DNA from: Nocardia goodfellowii
Lineage (GTDB): Bacteria; Actinomycetota; Actinomycetes; Mycobacteriales; Mycobacteriaceae
Direction: 5' to 3'
Assembly: GCF_017875645.1 (NCBI RefSeq)
Contig: NZ_JAGGMR010000001.1
Location: 2,790,001-2,854,000, forward strand
Length of the DNA stretch: 64,000 nt
Shown piece by piece: positions 45,884 to 55,352 of this stretch. The position numbers and the translations under genes were made by a program. How positions within the stretch are numbered: position 1 is the first letter of the stretch; every line of letters starts with the position of its first letter. The notes beneath the pieces were generated by a model. That model was not told the DNA's origin. It worked only from the letters and a program-made list of their open reading frames with translations, and did not search any database.

Positions 45884-47176
45884 ATGAATAGTTCCACCGC
45901 GCGTGATGCATCCAAGTCACCGGACCGCCGTTTCGGGCCCGTCGTGTGGCTTGTCCCGGCACTGTTGTGCGTGGTGGCCTACTTTTTCCTGACCGGGCCG
46001 ATCTGGCCGGTGCAGGCGCCGACGGGCGAGGTCCCGATCACCGGTGATTTCATCGATCTGCAGGTCTACCGGCTCGGCGTCGAAGCGCTGCGCGACGGCG
46101 GCAATATGTACGGCGAGCTGCCGAAGACGAACGCGGGCATCAGTCTGCCGTTCATCTATCCACCGTTCGCCGCCCTGGTGCTCGGGCCGTTCGCATTGCT
46201 GCCGTGGGACCCGGCCGCGTTCCTCTTCTTCGCCTCCTCGGTGGCCGCGCTGGCGGTGACGCTGTATCTGGTCGCCCGCCGCGTCTGGCCCGAGCGGGCC
46301 CAGCTGCGCACCGCGCTCTACGCGACGGCCTGCGCCGCGCCGCTGAGCATGCTGCTGGAGCCGATCTGGGCGACCCTGAACTTCGGGCAGGTCAACCTGC
46401 TGCTGATGGTGCTGGTCACGGCCGATGTGCTGGCGCTGCGGCCGAAGTGGCGGCGCGGGATCTTGATCGGCCTCGCCGCCGCGATCAAGCTGACGCCGGC
46501 CGCGTTCGTCCTCTACTTCCTGGTCAAGAAGGATTACCGGTCCGCCATCACCGCCGCCGTCACCGGCGCGGTGGCGACCCTGCTGAGTTTCGCGATCCTG
46601 CCCAAGGCGTCGGTCGAATACTGGTTCAACGGTATGGGCAATGTGTCCGGGTTGAGCGGTTCGTCATTCCAAACCAACCAGTCGATCCAGGCGCTGCTCG
46701 CCCGGTTCGGTATCGAGAAGCCGCTGTTCACGATCGCCTGGCTGGTGTTGAGCGCGCTGTTGCTGGTATTGGTTGTGGCCGCGATGCGGCGCACGCTGGA
46801 TTTCCCGCCGCTCGCGCTGGCGATCAACGCGGTGTTCACGCTGCTGGTGTCGCCGATCTCCTGGTCGCATCACTGGGTGATGATCGCGCCCGCGCTGTTC
46901 GCGATGTTCGGATACGCGCTGCGTTTCCCCTGGCCGCGACGACTGCGCTGGTTCGCGGTCACGGCGATCACCGCCTGGGTCTTCGTCTACGGTCCACAGA
47001 ACTGGCTGCCGGGAGATGACGATCGCGAATTGTCCTGGACTCCAGGGCAACACCTCGTCGGTGACACCTATGTGTGGCTGAGCGTGCTGCTGGTGGCGCT
47101 GTTCCTGGTGGCCACCCGGCGCTCGGCGCGGATCCTCGGTGACGTGGAACCGGCGGAGCTGCAGCCGATTCGCTAG
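45884..47176 (+). CDS. GT87 (DUF2029) polyprenol-phosphate-mannose-dependent glycosyltransferase
   Basis: 430 residues, about 10-11 helices. DFIDLQVYRLGVEAL in the first loop carries the Asp pair expected of GT-C catalysis; PFIYPPFAALV, NFGQVNLLLM and SWSHHWVM are conserved in actinobacterial mannosyltransferases of this family, which extend PIMs, lipomannan or related envelope glycans. Specific linkage cannot be read from sequence. ATG 45884; an upstream TTG is possible. Confidence 0.85.
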   Translation: MNSSTARDASKSPDRRFGPVVWLVPALLCVVAYFFLTGPIWPVQAPTGEVPITGDFIDLQVYRLGVEALRDGGNMYGELPKTNAGISLPFIYPPFAALVLGPFALLPWDPAAFLFFASSVAALAVTLYLVARRVWPERAQLRTALYATACAAPLSMLLEPIWATLNFGQVNLLLMVLVTADVLALRPKWRRGILIGLAAAIKLTPAAFVLYFLVKKDYRSAITAAVTGAVATLLSFAILPKASVEYWFNGMGNVSGLSGSSFQTNQSIQALLARFGIEKPLFTIAWLVLSALLLVLVVAAMRRTLDFPPLALAINAVFTLLVSPISWSHHWVMIAPALFAMFGYALRFPWPRRLRWFAVTAITAWVFVYGPQNWLPGDDDRELSWTPGQHLVGDTYVWLSVLLVALFLVATRRSARILGDVEPAELQPIR

Positions 47177-47293
47177 GTTGGCGCTGCCTACCGCCCGGGA
47201 GATGATCCGAGCGGGGCAGCCACCTTGCATTCAACCCGTCGAAACTGAGATCGCACGGGTGATTCGGGTGTGATTCCCCTGAGAACGGGCCGG

Positions 47294-48037
47294 CTAACCG
47301 ATGCCGCCATCGTGCCCGGCCAGAACAGTTCCGGAGTCGACCGCACCCGAGACCACGCTGGCGGACAGATCCACCAGCCGAAGGTTGTTGGCACGAGCGT
47401 GATTCCGCAATCGGTGAAATGCCTGGTCCATATCCAGCTCTCCGCGTTCGGCGAGTACGCCTTTGGCCTGCTCGATGACGATCCGGCTGTTCAGCGCCGA
47501 ACGCAATTGGCTGTTCAAGGTTTCCGAGCGGTGCAGGATGCGGTGCTGCAGGATGCCGATGCAGGCGACATCGGCCAGCGCCTGCGCCACGCGCATATCC
47601 TCGCCCGACAGCGCGCCCTTGGTCGCGCCGAAAAGATTCAGCGCGCCGATGGTCTCGGTGCGCACCCGCAGCGGCATGGCGTAGACCGACAGGTAGCCGT
47701 TGTCCAGGCCGCGGCGGGCGAACTCCGGCCAGCGGGCCGCGGCGGCGGCGAGATCGTCGATCGGCACCGGCAGCCCGGTGTGATAGGCCTGCACACAAGG
47801 CCCGTGGGCCGATTCCAGCTGGAACAGCTCCAGCAGGTGGGTTCGTTCGCTGGTCGCCGCCAGCACCTGGAGTGTGCCGCGGTGATCGGCCAGCAGCAGC
47901 CCGGCCTGGGATGCGTCGAGTAGCCGCACGCAGGCCTCGACCAGCTGCTGGCAGAGTTCTACCACGTCGTAGTCGGCGACAAGCGTGTCGGCGAGTCGCA
48001 CGAAGGCATCGATCAGCGGTCCTTCCCTGGATTCCAT
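47294..48037 (-). CDS. GAF-ANTAR regulator (proximal copy)
   Basis: 247 residues. GAF sensor at about 20-160 (LLLADHRGTLQVLAATSE, AMPLRVRTETIGALNLFG), then an ANTAR three-helix RNA-binding domain (LRSALNSRIVIEQAKGVLAER). ANTAR proteins act as antiterminators on two-hairpin RNAs. No transmembrane segment. GGAG 6 bases before ATG 48037; a GTG four codons upstream is possible. Follows the second GAF-ANTAR gene by 18 bases on the same strand. Confidence 0.88.
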   Translation of the reverse strand: MESREGPLIDAFVRLADTLVADYDVVELCQQLVEACVRLLDASQAGLLLADHRGTLQVLAATSERTHLLELFQLESAHGPCVQAYHTGLPVPIDDLAAAAARWPEFARRGLDNGYLSVYAMPLRVRTETIGALNLFGATKGALSGEDMRVAQALADVACIGILQHRILHRSETLNSQLRSALNSRIVIEQAKGVLAERGELDMDQAFHRLRNHARANNLRLVDLSASVVSGAVDSGTVLAGHDGGIG

Positions 48038-48055
48038 GGTGTGCTCCACCTTCCT

Positions 48056-48859
48056 TCAGTTGTTCTCGGGACCGAAACGCAGCTGGCGGCGCACCACCCG
48101 CTCGGCCACTTCGGTCAGGGAAAGCCCTTCGGCATAGGCGTATCCACGCAGCAGGGCGTAGGCGTCGCGGGCGGTGATTCCGGCCTGCGCGATGACCATG
48201 CCGGCGGCCTGGTGGATATCGCGGCTGGTGGTGGAGGCCTCCCACCACCACTCCTCGGTGCGATCGGCGTGGTCGGGGCCGCCATCGGTGTGAGCCGCGG
48301 CTTCGGTGGCGGCGAGATCGCGCAACGCCGCCGCACCGTCGATTCGCACCGGATCGTCCGTGTTCCCGTCGCTGCGTGGCCCACCGGACAACAGCAGCGT
48401 CGTCACCAGATCGGCGACGTGCAGACCCGCGGCCAGCGTTCGACGCGGCAATACGCCGGGCCGTGCGCAGTAGATGTCGAGTACGCCCAGCCGAATGGCC
48501 CCCAGGTGCAGCGGCAACGCGAACATCGCGCCGGTGATGCCCTTGTCGGCGACGGCGCTCAGGAAGTTCGGCCAGCGGTCGCCGTCCGCGCCGAGATCCG
48601 ACACCAGCACCGGCGTGCCCTCGCTGATCGCCGTGATGCCGGGCCCCTCACCGAGCATCGCCTGCATCTCTTCCACCTCGGCCGCCACCTCGTCGCTGGC
48701 GCACCAGACCTGCATGCCCGCATCGGCCTCGTCGACCGCGATAGCGGCCCGCTCGACGGCGAGCACTTCCGCGGCGGCGACGCACAGCCCGCCGACCCGA
48801 TTCCCGTCGTGGTGTAGGGCCGACAGAAATTGGGTGGTTACCTGGTCGAATGAGGTCAT
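48056..48859 (-). CDS. GAF-ANTAR regulator (distal copy)
   Basis: 267 residues. GAF at about 5-145 (CVAAAEVLAVERAAIAVDE, LGVLDIYCARPG), a linker rich in Asp/Arg, and a C-terminal ANTAR domain (IHQAAGMVIAQAGITARDAYALLRGYA). First of two tandem ANTAR genes. Trp triplet EEWWWEA marks the start of the output domain. Target transcripts unknown. Confidence 0.87.
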   Translation of the reverse strand: MTSFDQVTTQFLSALHHDGNRVGGLCVAAAEVLAVERAAIAVDEADAGMQVWCASDEVAAEVEEMQAMLGEGPGITAISEGTPVLVSDLGADGDRWPNFLSAVADKGITGAMFALPLHLGAIRLGVLDIYCARPGVLPRRTLAAGLHVADLVTTLLLSGGPRSDGNTDDPVRIDGAAALRDLAATEAAAHTDGGPDHADRTEEWWWEASTTSRDIHQAAGMVIAQAGITARDAYALLRGYAYAEGLSLTEVAERVVRRQLRFGPENN

Positions 48860-49398
48860 CGGACGCGATCCGGGGAGCTCACGCCACCGCGCCTGTCCCG
48901 TCCGCGTTCGTGTGGTCCCTGCGGTTGGCGCAGTGTGGCCCCCGCGTCGCGGACGTATGCGCGGGAGTCCTCGTTCGCCAGCATAGTCTTCACCGGAGTG
49001 CGCCACGCCCATGACGCGACGGATCAATCGCTCGAACCGGGCAGTGGGGCGGGTCTGTCGCCTTCCGCTAATGGCCGCGGCGTCGTACTATTCCAGGCCC
49101 ACCGCCGCCGGACAGGCTGATTCGGATGACGCCGCCTCGAATCAGCGTGCTGCGGCTGACCTCGGAATCCACCTGTGTCGCACCGGATATCATCAGGGCC
49201 ACCGTCGCGCGCAGTAATGTGGACTTGCGCCCGAGCCTGTCCGAATCGCTCACCGAGATGACGGAATTGCCGGCCCGGCAACGACTCCGGCGGATTGTCG
49301 GATCCGGAGCCGTGGACTCGGCATGATGGGTTAACGGGTGTCGCTCCGGCGGTGATAACGACTTCGGGGTCGACACAGGCATAGCAGGGAGACGCCCG
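48860..49398. other. 539-base gap with no convincing gene
   Basis: Open frames exist in both directions but they are arginine-rich shadows without ribosome sites. The stretch must hold the promoters of the divergent GAF-ANTAR operon and serine hydrolase. No palindrome or stable hairpin of note was seen; an undetected small RNA is possible. Confidence 0.45.
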
Positions 49399-50535
49399 AT
49401 GTGGTGGTCCATGAGGCGGGCGACGCTGGTCGCGGCCGCGGTTTCGTTGACGCTCACCGGCGCGCCCGCCGCTGCCGTGCCACCGCCGACCGCGCAGACC
49501 GCGACGTTGCAGGCGGAACTGGACGAACTGGTCGCGACGACGGGGGTGCCGGGCGCCCAACTGATACACACCGTCGACGGCCGGGTGGACCAATTCGACA
49601 GTGGAACAGGCGATTTCAGCACCGGCGCGCGTTTTCCGGATGGTGCGCAGGTGCGAATCGCCAGTGTCACCAAGTCATTCGTGGCCACGGTGGTCTTGCA
49701 GCTGGTCGCGGAAGGGCGGGTCGAACTCGACGGTCCGGCGCAGCGCTATCTGCCCGGTGTGGTGCGTGGCCCCGGCGGGGACGGCACGATCATCACGGTG
49801 CGAAATCTGTTGCAGCACACCAGTGGTATTCCCAACTATCTGCCGCTGATCGATCAGGATTCCGTCGAGGGATTGCTGGCGGCGCGCTCACCGGCCGAGT
49901 TGATCCGGCTCGGGCTCGACCGCCCGGCGGAGTTCCCGCCGGGCACGGAGGTCGGCTACTCCAACACGAACTATCTGCTGCTGGGTCAGCTCATCGAACG
50001 GGTCACCGGACTGCCGGTAGGTGTGGAGGTGACGCGGCGGATCCTGGTGCCACTCGGCATGTTCGCGACGTACTGGCCGTTGTACCCCGTCGAGCAGGTG
50101 ATCCGCGGTCCGCACCCGCGCGGCTATCACGACTTCGGGGAAACCCGGGTGGACGTCACCGATATCGATGCCGGATGGGGTCTGGCCGACGGCGCGATGG
50201 TCGCCACCGGCGGCGACCTCAACCGGTTCTTCCTGGCGCTGCTGTCGGGGGAACTCCTGCCACCGGACTTGCTCGCGCAGATGCGGACCGGCCTGCCCAC
50301 CGGCCTGACCGGCTACGCCGAAGCCGCCGGGCTCGGCCTGTTCCGGTTCTCCACCGCGTGTGGTGTCCAGGCCTGGGGGCACACCGGCGCGATTCACGGA
50401 TTCAGCACGCTCAGCGTGGCCACCGAAACGCGCGCCGTCACCGTGCTCATGAACGAATTGCCGGGCATCGCAGGCAATATCGGCATCACCATCGGCTCCG
50501 ACACCCTGCTCGAGGCAGTACTGTGCATGAACTGA
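49399..50535 (+). CDS. secreted beta-lactamase-fold serine hydrolase (class C / DD-peptidase-like)
   Basis: 378 residues. Signal peptide MRRATLVAAAVSLTLTGAPAAA after four lead residues. SVTK is the catalytic S-x-x-K (about residues 94-97), YSN the Tyr motif (about 190), and HTG the third motif (about 334), so the catalytic set is intact. Family spans D-aminopeptidases, carboxypeptidases, esterases and class C beta-lactamases. AGGGAG 8 bases upstream supports the first ATG. Confidence 0.85.
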   Translation: MWWSMRRATLVAAAVSLTLTGAPAAAVPPPTAQTATLQAELDELVATTGVPGAQLIHTVDGRVDQFDSGTGDFSTGARFPDGAQVRIASVTKSFVATVVLQLVAEGRVELDGPAQRYLPGVVRGPGGDGTIITVRNLLQHTSGIPNYLPLIDQDSVEGLLAARSPAELIRLGLDRPAEFPPGTEVGYSNTNYLLLGQLIERVTGLPVGVEVTRRILVPLGMFATYWPLYPVEQVIRGPHPRGYHDFGETRVDVTDIDAGWGLADGAMVATGGDLNRFFLALLSGELLPPDLLAQMRTGLPTGLTGYAEAAGLGLFRFSTACGVQAWGHTGAIHGFSTLSVATETRAVTVLMNELPGIAGNIGITIGSDTLLEAVLCMN

Positions 50536-50704
50536 CCGGGTGCATCGAGCTGCCCGGCGCGGGTTCGGTGGGACGCTCGGCCAACCAGCGCCGGTAAGCC
50601 GACCGGTCGGAACTCTCTGTGAGTTCCGCTGTCGCTCAATCAGTTACGCGTACACGGAGTAGGATTTATCCGGCATATTCGAACCGGCCGAAGGGGAACC
50701 TACT

Positions 50705-51004
50705 GTGAGCGTTATTCTCGCCGCGACACAGGACTTGGTCGGCTCCGCCGTACTGGCCCAGGTCGGCAACCCGGAACCGCTGGCCCCGCCGATCGCGGAC
50801 AAGTTCCAACAGATGGTCAGCTATTTCACCTGGTTCGTGCTGCTGGCCGGCATCGTCGCCATCATCTTCGCGGGCGGCAAGTTCGCCTGGGAGAAGTGGA
50901 CCGGCGGCGGCCTGCAATCGCCGAAGATGGTGGCGGGCGCGATGATCGGTGGCGTGGTCGCCACCAGCGCGGGCACCATCATGAACGCACTCGTCGGTAC
51001 CTAG
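50705..51004 (+). CDS. small two-helix membrane protein, pilin-like in plan
   Basis: 99 residues: short N-terminal segment, helix 1 (VSYFTWFVLLAGIVAIIFAGG), a basic loop KFAWEKWTGGG, helix 2 (MVAGAMIGGVVATSAGTIM). This plan is that of TrbC/VirB2 pilins and phage holins. GTG start with AAGGGG about 5 bases upstream. No conjugation genes adjoin it, so the role is open. It runs head-on into the dehydratase gene, 2 bases apart. Confidence 0.6.
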   Translation: MSVILAATQDLVGSAVLAQVGNPEPLAPPIADKFQQMVSYFTWFVLLAGIVAIIFAGGKFAWEKWTGGGLQSPKMVAGAMIGGVVATSAGTIMNALVGT

Positions 51005-51006
51005 CT

Positions 51007-51957
51007 CTACCACGCGCCGGGATCGGTGTTCGCGCCGCACAGCACGACGCACACCCGTTCACCGGGCGCGGGCCGGTAGCGGCCGGAGGTGATCGCCGCG
51101 AGCGCCGTCGCCGCGCCGTGTTCCACCACGATGCGGCGATCCGACCACAGCATTCGCCGCGCCGCGACGATCTCGTCATCGGTCACGAGCACCGACTCGG
51201 CGTCGAACCGCCGCGCCGCGGTGACGGCGAGCTGGGTGGCCCGGCGCGCCCCGAGCGAGTCCGCCGCGATCGAGTTCACCTCCACATCGACCGGCTCCCC
51301 GGCCGCCAGTGCGGCGTTCAACGCACAGCTCGCGGCCGGTTCGATCGCGATCGTCCGCACGCCGTAATGCCCTGCGGCCGTTGCCACCCCGGCGAACAAG
51401 CCGCCACCGCCCACCGCGACCAGGATGGTGTCCAACTCGGGCAGCCGCTGGTGGATCTCCTCGGCGAGCGTGCCCGCCCCCGCCGCGATCAGCGGATGAT
51501 CGTAGGCGGCCGACAGCAAGGCGCCGCTGGACGCCGCGAACTCCCGGCAGGCCGCCAGCGCATCGGCGTACTCGGAGCCGGCCAGCCGCACCTGTGCGCC
51601 GTAGTCGCGCAATCGCTCGACCTTGACCGCGGGCGCTGTCGTCGGGACGAACACCGTCGCCGGAATGCCCTGACTACGGGCCGCCCACGCGCAGGCCAGA
51701 CCCGCGTTACCGCCCGAGGCGATGCTCACCCCGGCCTCGGGCACCGTGCCCGCGTCCTTGTGCGCCTGGAGGAAGTTCTGTGCCCCACGGGCTTTGAACG
51801 TGCCGGTGTGCTGCATGTACTCCAGGGCGAACCACGCTGTGAACGGATCCGACCCGCCGGGCCCGATGCCCCCCGCGGGTGCCACGGCGACCGGACGGAT
51901 CCGGCCGTCGATGCGAGCGGCGGCGTCTTTGACATCCCCGTAGGACAGTTCCATCAT
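51007..51957 (-). CDS. PLP-dependent threonine/serine dehydratase-like enzyme
   Basis: 316 residues, fold type II PLP enzyme. Catalytic Lys in TGTFKARGA (about residue 55), glycine loop for the PLP phosphate in VAVGGGGLFAG (about 181-191), and the substrate loop SGGNAGLA. No C-terminal ACT regulatory domain, so of the catabolic or small type. The SGGN motif (not SAGN) is seen in some threonine dehydratase relatives. Substrate: Thr/Ser or a related beta-hydroxy amino acid. Confidence 0.85.
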   Translation of the reverse strand: MMELSYGDVKDAAARIDGRIRPVAVAPAGGIGPGGSDPFTAWFALEYMQHTGTFKARGAQNFLQAHKDAGTVPEAGVSIASGGNAGLACAWAARSQGIPATVFVPTTAPAVKVERLRDYGAQVRLAGSEYADALAACREFAASSGALLSAAYDHPLIAAGAGTLAEEIHQRLPELDTILVAVGGGGLFAGVATAAGHYGVRTIAIEPAASCALNAALAAGEPVDVEVNSIAADSLGARRATQLAVTAARRFDAESVLVTDDEIVAARRMLWSDRRIVVEHGAATALAAITSGRYRPAPGERVCVVLCGANTDPGAW

Positions 51958-52009
51958 GCTCCTCGGTGCGCGGTCGATCCGCCCACCATTCTGTCCGATG
52001 CCGGTTCGG

Positions 52010-52789
52010 TTACCGTCGGGGGTGCTCGGGGACGTTGCGCCGCAGCAGGGCCAGCAGATCGTTCAGGTGCCGCTGGTAGGCCTGTTCGTCGAACACCGGG
52101 GTGTCACGCATGGTGAAACCGTGCGCGGTGTCCGGGTAGACGACCGAGGTGTGCGGCACCGCCGCCGATTTCAGGGATCGCTCCAGAACTTCGATGTCTG
52201 CCGGTGTCATCGACTGGTCCGCGCTCGCGTGCGCGATGAACAACTCGGCGGTGGCGTCGCCGATCGAGTGGTGCGGGCTGTCCGGCGCGTCGACCTCGGC
52301 GAGCCGTCCACCGTGGAAGCTGGCGGCGGCGGCGATGCGGGTGGTGTAAGCGGCGGCGACGCGCAACGCCATCCGCCCGCCCATGCAGTAACCGACGACG
52401 CCGATCGCGCCCGGCGCGCAGAACTCCGACGCGGCAAGATAATTCAGATAGACCGCCGCGTCCTGTAGTGATTTCGCCGGGGTGAGCGCGGCCCGTACCG
52501 GGCCGAGTTTCTTGAAGAATTCCGCATGCCCGGCCGGATCGCGCCGATCGGGCATCGGCAATACCGGCGAACGGCCGGACCGATACAGCACGTTCGGTGC
52601 AAGCACCGTGAAGCCGTCGGCCGCAATGGTTTCCATAATCTCCCGGATGACCGGCCGCAGGCCGTAGGCATCGGGAAATAGCAGTACCCCGGGGTGCTGG
52701 GCCCCGTCGGCGGGATGCGCCAGGTAACAATCCGCGATGCCGTCCGGCAACGAGATATCGGGGGTGCGGAATGCGACGGAGTTGCTCAT
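52010..52789 (-). CDS. dienelactone hydrolase family protein
   Basis: 259 residues. Nucleophile Cys in GYCMGG (about residue 121), Asp in SADQSM and His in TAHGF complete a Cys-His-Asp triad. Substrates in this family are dienelactones and related esters from ring cleavage; no such pathway genes are adjacent. Start ATG 52789 gives the normal N-terminus. Confidence 0.87.
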   Translation of the reverse strand: MSNSVAFRTPDISLPDGIADCYLAHPADGAQHPGVLLFPDAYGLRPVIREIMETIAADGFTVLAPNVLYRSGRSPVLPMPDRRDPAGHAEFFKKLGPVRAALTPAKSLQDAAVYLNYLAASEFCAPGAIGVVGYCMGGRMALRVAAAYTTRIAAAASFHGGRLAEVDAPDSPHHSIGDATAELFIAHASADQSMTPADIEVLERSLKSAAVPHTSVVYPDTAHGFTMRDTPVFDEQAYQRHLNDLLALLRRNVPEHPRR

Positions 52790-53034
52790 CGGTGCCCTCC
52801 AAGACAATTGCCGGTCGATACAGCGACGCGCGCGGCCGACAGCGGCGGCCACGTGCGCGATCATAGCGGCGGATCAGCGGTTTCGTCCTCGGCGCGGAAT
52901 CCGGTGGCGGGTCTTAATTAATTCCGAATAAATGCGGCCGGGTAGTCTGCATTCGCTGTTGAAGATTCATGCTCGGTTCGAACCATTGATCCCGACCTGC
53001 CGCCTGGTGCGCGGGCGTGACGAGAGGTTGACCT

Positions 53035-53508
53035 GTGAGGCTGATCTGGCTGACGGTTCCGGCGCTGCTCGCGGCGACGGTGGCGGGGTGCGCCGATGAC
53101 GACAAGGCGCAGGAGGCGGCGCCTGTCACCACCACGACGGTCGCCGCGGTGACCACGACCGTCGCGCCGGTGGTGATCGAGGGGGTGCGAGTTCCGCTGG
53201 GCGACACCGAGATGGTCGTCGTGCCCGCGGACGCGGTGATGGACATCAAGGTGCCCGCCGCCTGGGGTGACGCGGTCGCCGGGCTGCGCTGCACGGTGAC
53301 CGACAGCACCGGCCGCAACGAGGACCTGCGCTCCGGGGACCAGCGCAAGCGCGAAACCGTCGACGGCCGCGACTGGACCACCCTGTGGACCTTCTCGTCC
53401 TCCCCGGCCACCGAGGTCACCGTCGGCTGCAAGGACCCGCAGGCCAAAGTCGACACCGGCGACGTCGACTACCTGCGCGTCACGCCCCGCGGCCTGCTCC
53501 CGGAGTAG
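53035..53508 (+). CDS. hypothetical lipoprotein
   Basis: 157 residues. GTG start; signal peptide with lipobox VAGC (Cys about 19), a Thr/Val/Ala-rich tether (TTTTVAAVTTTV), then a compact domain with two further Cys residues (LRCTV and VGCKD) that may form a disulfide. Typical surface lipoprotein of unknown function in mycolata. Directly precedes the AraC gene on the same strand. Confidence 0.72.
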   Translation: MRLIWLTVPALLAATVAGCADDDKAQEAAPVTTTTVAAVTTTVAPVVIEGVRVPLGDTEMVVVPADAVMDIKVPAAWGDAVAGLRCTVTDSTGRNEDLRSGDQRKRETVDGRDWTTLWTFSSSPATEVTVGCKDPQAKVDTGDVDYLRVTPRGLLPE

Positions 53509-53531
53509 ATGTCACCGGCCCGACGTAGCCT

Positions 53532-54272
53532 GTGAGCGTGGCTGACAGCACCGAGTCACCGGGTTACCGGGAGCGGCCGTCGCGCTTCGGCGACGCGGTC
53601 GTGTGGGAGCGCACCGTGGGCGCCGGTGACGTAGCGCCGGTGCTGCCCGATGGGTGCATCGACCTGCTGTGGCGCGACGGCAGCCTGGTCGTCGCGGGTC
53701 CGGACACCGCCGCCTACGCCCCGGCCGTGCCGGCTGGCGTACGGATCGCGGGCATCCGGTTCTTCCCCGGCGTCGCGCCCGCGCTGCTCGGTGTGCCCGC
53801 GCACGAATTGCGGGATCGCCGAGTGCCATTGGCCGATCTGTGGCCTGCTGCACGGGTGCGCAGGCTCACCGAGCAGGTCGACGACGCACCTGACCTACCG
53901 GCCGCGCTCGAGGCCATCGCGCTGGACCGAGCGGCCGAAGCGGACCCGGCCGATCCGCTGTTGCGCCGGATCGCGCTGGCCCTCGGCTCCGGGCGGTCCG
54001 TCGCGGCCACCGCGGCCGCGGCGGGGCTCAATGCCCGTGTGCTGCACCGGCGTTCGCTGGTCGCCTTCGGTTACGGCCCGAAGACGCTGGCCCGGATCCT
54101 GCGCCTGCAGCGCGCCCTGGCGGCAGCGCGTTCCGGCACTCCCTTCGCCGATACCGCGGCCCGGACGGGTTTCGCGGATCAGGCGCACCTGGCCCGCGAG
54201 GTGCGCGAACTGGCGGGAATGCCCTTGGGGCAGTTGCTCGGTCGCGCTCAGAGTCAGGAGAGCGGCGCGTAG
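53532..54272 (+). CDS. AraC-family regulator
   Basis: 246 residues. N-terminal domain (about 15-130; [35 protein letters not shown]) is that of DUF6597-type AraC regulators; the C-terminal pair of HTHs ([18 protein letters not shown] and [23 protein letters not shown]) is conserved. GTG start. Its 3' end overlaps the convergent VOC gene by 19 bases; regulation of that gene is plausible but unproven. Confidence 0.85.
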   Translation: MSVADSTESPGYRERPSRFGDAVVWERTVGAGDVAPVLPDGCIDLLWRDGSLVVAGPDTAAYAPAVPAGVRIAGIRFFPGVAPALLGVPAHELRDRRVPLADLWPAARVRRLTEQVDDAPDLPAALEAIALDRAAEADPADPLLRRIALALGSGRSVAATAAAAGLNARVLHRRSLVAFGYGPKTLARILRLQRALAAARSGTPFADTAARTGFADQAHLAREVRELAGMPLGQLLGRAQSQESGA

Positions 54273-54646
54273 AGGTCGACGCCGTTACCGTCCGGGTCCT
54301 TGATGACGGCGTACCGCTGGCCCCATACCGCGTCGAAGGGTTTGAGCTCACCCTCGTACCCGGCGTCCACCAGTTCGGCGAACACGGAATCGACCTCGGC
54401 GGGGCCGGCGCAGCGGAACGCCATGCCGACCCGGCCGCCGTCAGCCGTCGCCTGCCATCCGGGATAGAACGAGCGAATCACATCCTCGGTGTCCAGGGCG
54501 ACCCGGATACCACCGGGAGTGGTGGCCTCCACGTGCGCTTCGCCCTCGGAACCCGCCGGAAACGCCAGTCCGAGCCGCCGGTAGAAGGCGACGGATGCGG
54601 CCATGTCCGAAACCACGATGCTGAGGAAATCCAATTGCGGTGTCAT
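54254..54646 (-). CDS. VOC/glyoxalase-like protein
   Basis: 130 residues, one full VOC unit pair: [21 protein letters not shown] at the N-terminus and [16 protein letters not shown] at the end. The N-terminal metal His is replaced by Ser (FLSIVV), so metal binding may be lost; dioxygenase or drug-binding roles are both possible. Convergent with AraC. Confidence 0.82.
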   Translation of the reverse strand: MTPQLDFLSIVVSDMAASVAFYRRLGLAFPAGSEGEAHVEATTPGGIRVALDTEDVIRSFYPGWQATADGGRVGMAFRCAGPAEVDSVFAELVDAGYEGELKPFDAVWGQRYAVIKDPDGNGVDLYAPLS

Positions 54647-54696
54647 GCCGGCAACTCTAGGAGCGGGCTCCGGGAGCGGTCTTGAAGAAATCGGAC

Positions 54697-55107
54697 TCAG
54701 TGCGGCGCGGGCACCAGTTCCGCGATCAGATTCTCCACGAGGATGCGGATGTGGTCGCGGATCGTGCGCACCACCTCGATGGACTGGCCCGACGGGTCGG
54801 GCAGCACCCAGTCCCGGTAGCTGATGCCGGGGAAGTACGGGCAGGCGTCGCCACAGCCCATGGTGATCACCACATCCGAAACCCCCACCGCTTCGTCGGT
54901 CAGCTTCTTCGGCGCCGCGCCGGAGATGTCGATGCCGACCTCGGCCATCGCGGCCACGGCGATCGGGTTCACCTGCGCACCGGGTTCGCTGCCGGCGGAA
55001 CGCACCTCGATACGGTCCCCGGCGAGCGCGGTGAGGAATCCGGCTGCCATCTGGGAGCGGCCGGCATTGTGCACGCAGACGAACAGCACACTGGGTGTGT
55101 GGGCCAT
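54697..55107 (-). CDS. arsC: arsenate reductase of low-molecular-weight phosphatase type
   Basis: 136 residues. Signature VCVHNAGRSQMAAG provides the C-x5-R-S loop (Cys about residue 13); GCGDACP and a DP near 108 supply the other Cys and the Asp. This set matches thioredoxin- or mycothiol-linked arsenate reductases. GAAAGG before the ATG supports the start. No other ars genes adjoin it. Confidence 0.85.
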   Translation of the reverse strand: MAHTPSVLFVCVHNAGRSQMAAGFLTALAGDRIEVRSAGSEPGAQVNPIAVAAMAEVGIDISGAAPKKLTDEAVGVSDVVITMGCGDACPYFPGISYRDWVLPDPSGQSIEVVRTIRDHIRILVENLIAELVPAPH

Positions 55108-55302
55108 CGAGCGCCTTTCGGGGGTGAGGAGAGTAACCAGGGCTGTGCCGCCTGCCCAACGCGACGTCGTTGGGCCGAAACGCTGTCGTAGCGTAAGGGA
55201 TACAGGTTCTCGCCTCATGCAGATGGGCCGGTTCCGGCGCGTTCGAGGCGCCGCGCTGGGCTTGCCGGAGGATTGCTATGCAGCTCGGGGTGGGTGACAG
55301 CA

Positions 55303-55331
55303 AACCGGGCCCGCGCTTGGCGGGCCCGGTT
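55303..55331 (-). terminator. terminator after the MpaB gene
   Basis: Perfect 12-bp stem AACCGGGCCCGC / GCGGGCCCGGTT with a 5-base loop, followed on the minus strand by TTTG. It lies 21 bases after the oxygenase stop. Confidence 0.8.
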
Positions 55332-55352
55332 CGGGCGTGTCGGTTCCGGCTG

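Noticed and set aside
48860..49398. Small genes in the gap between the ANTAR operon and the serine hydrolase
   Set aside because: Candidate frames are Arg/Pro-rich, lack ribosome sites and overlap on both strands.
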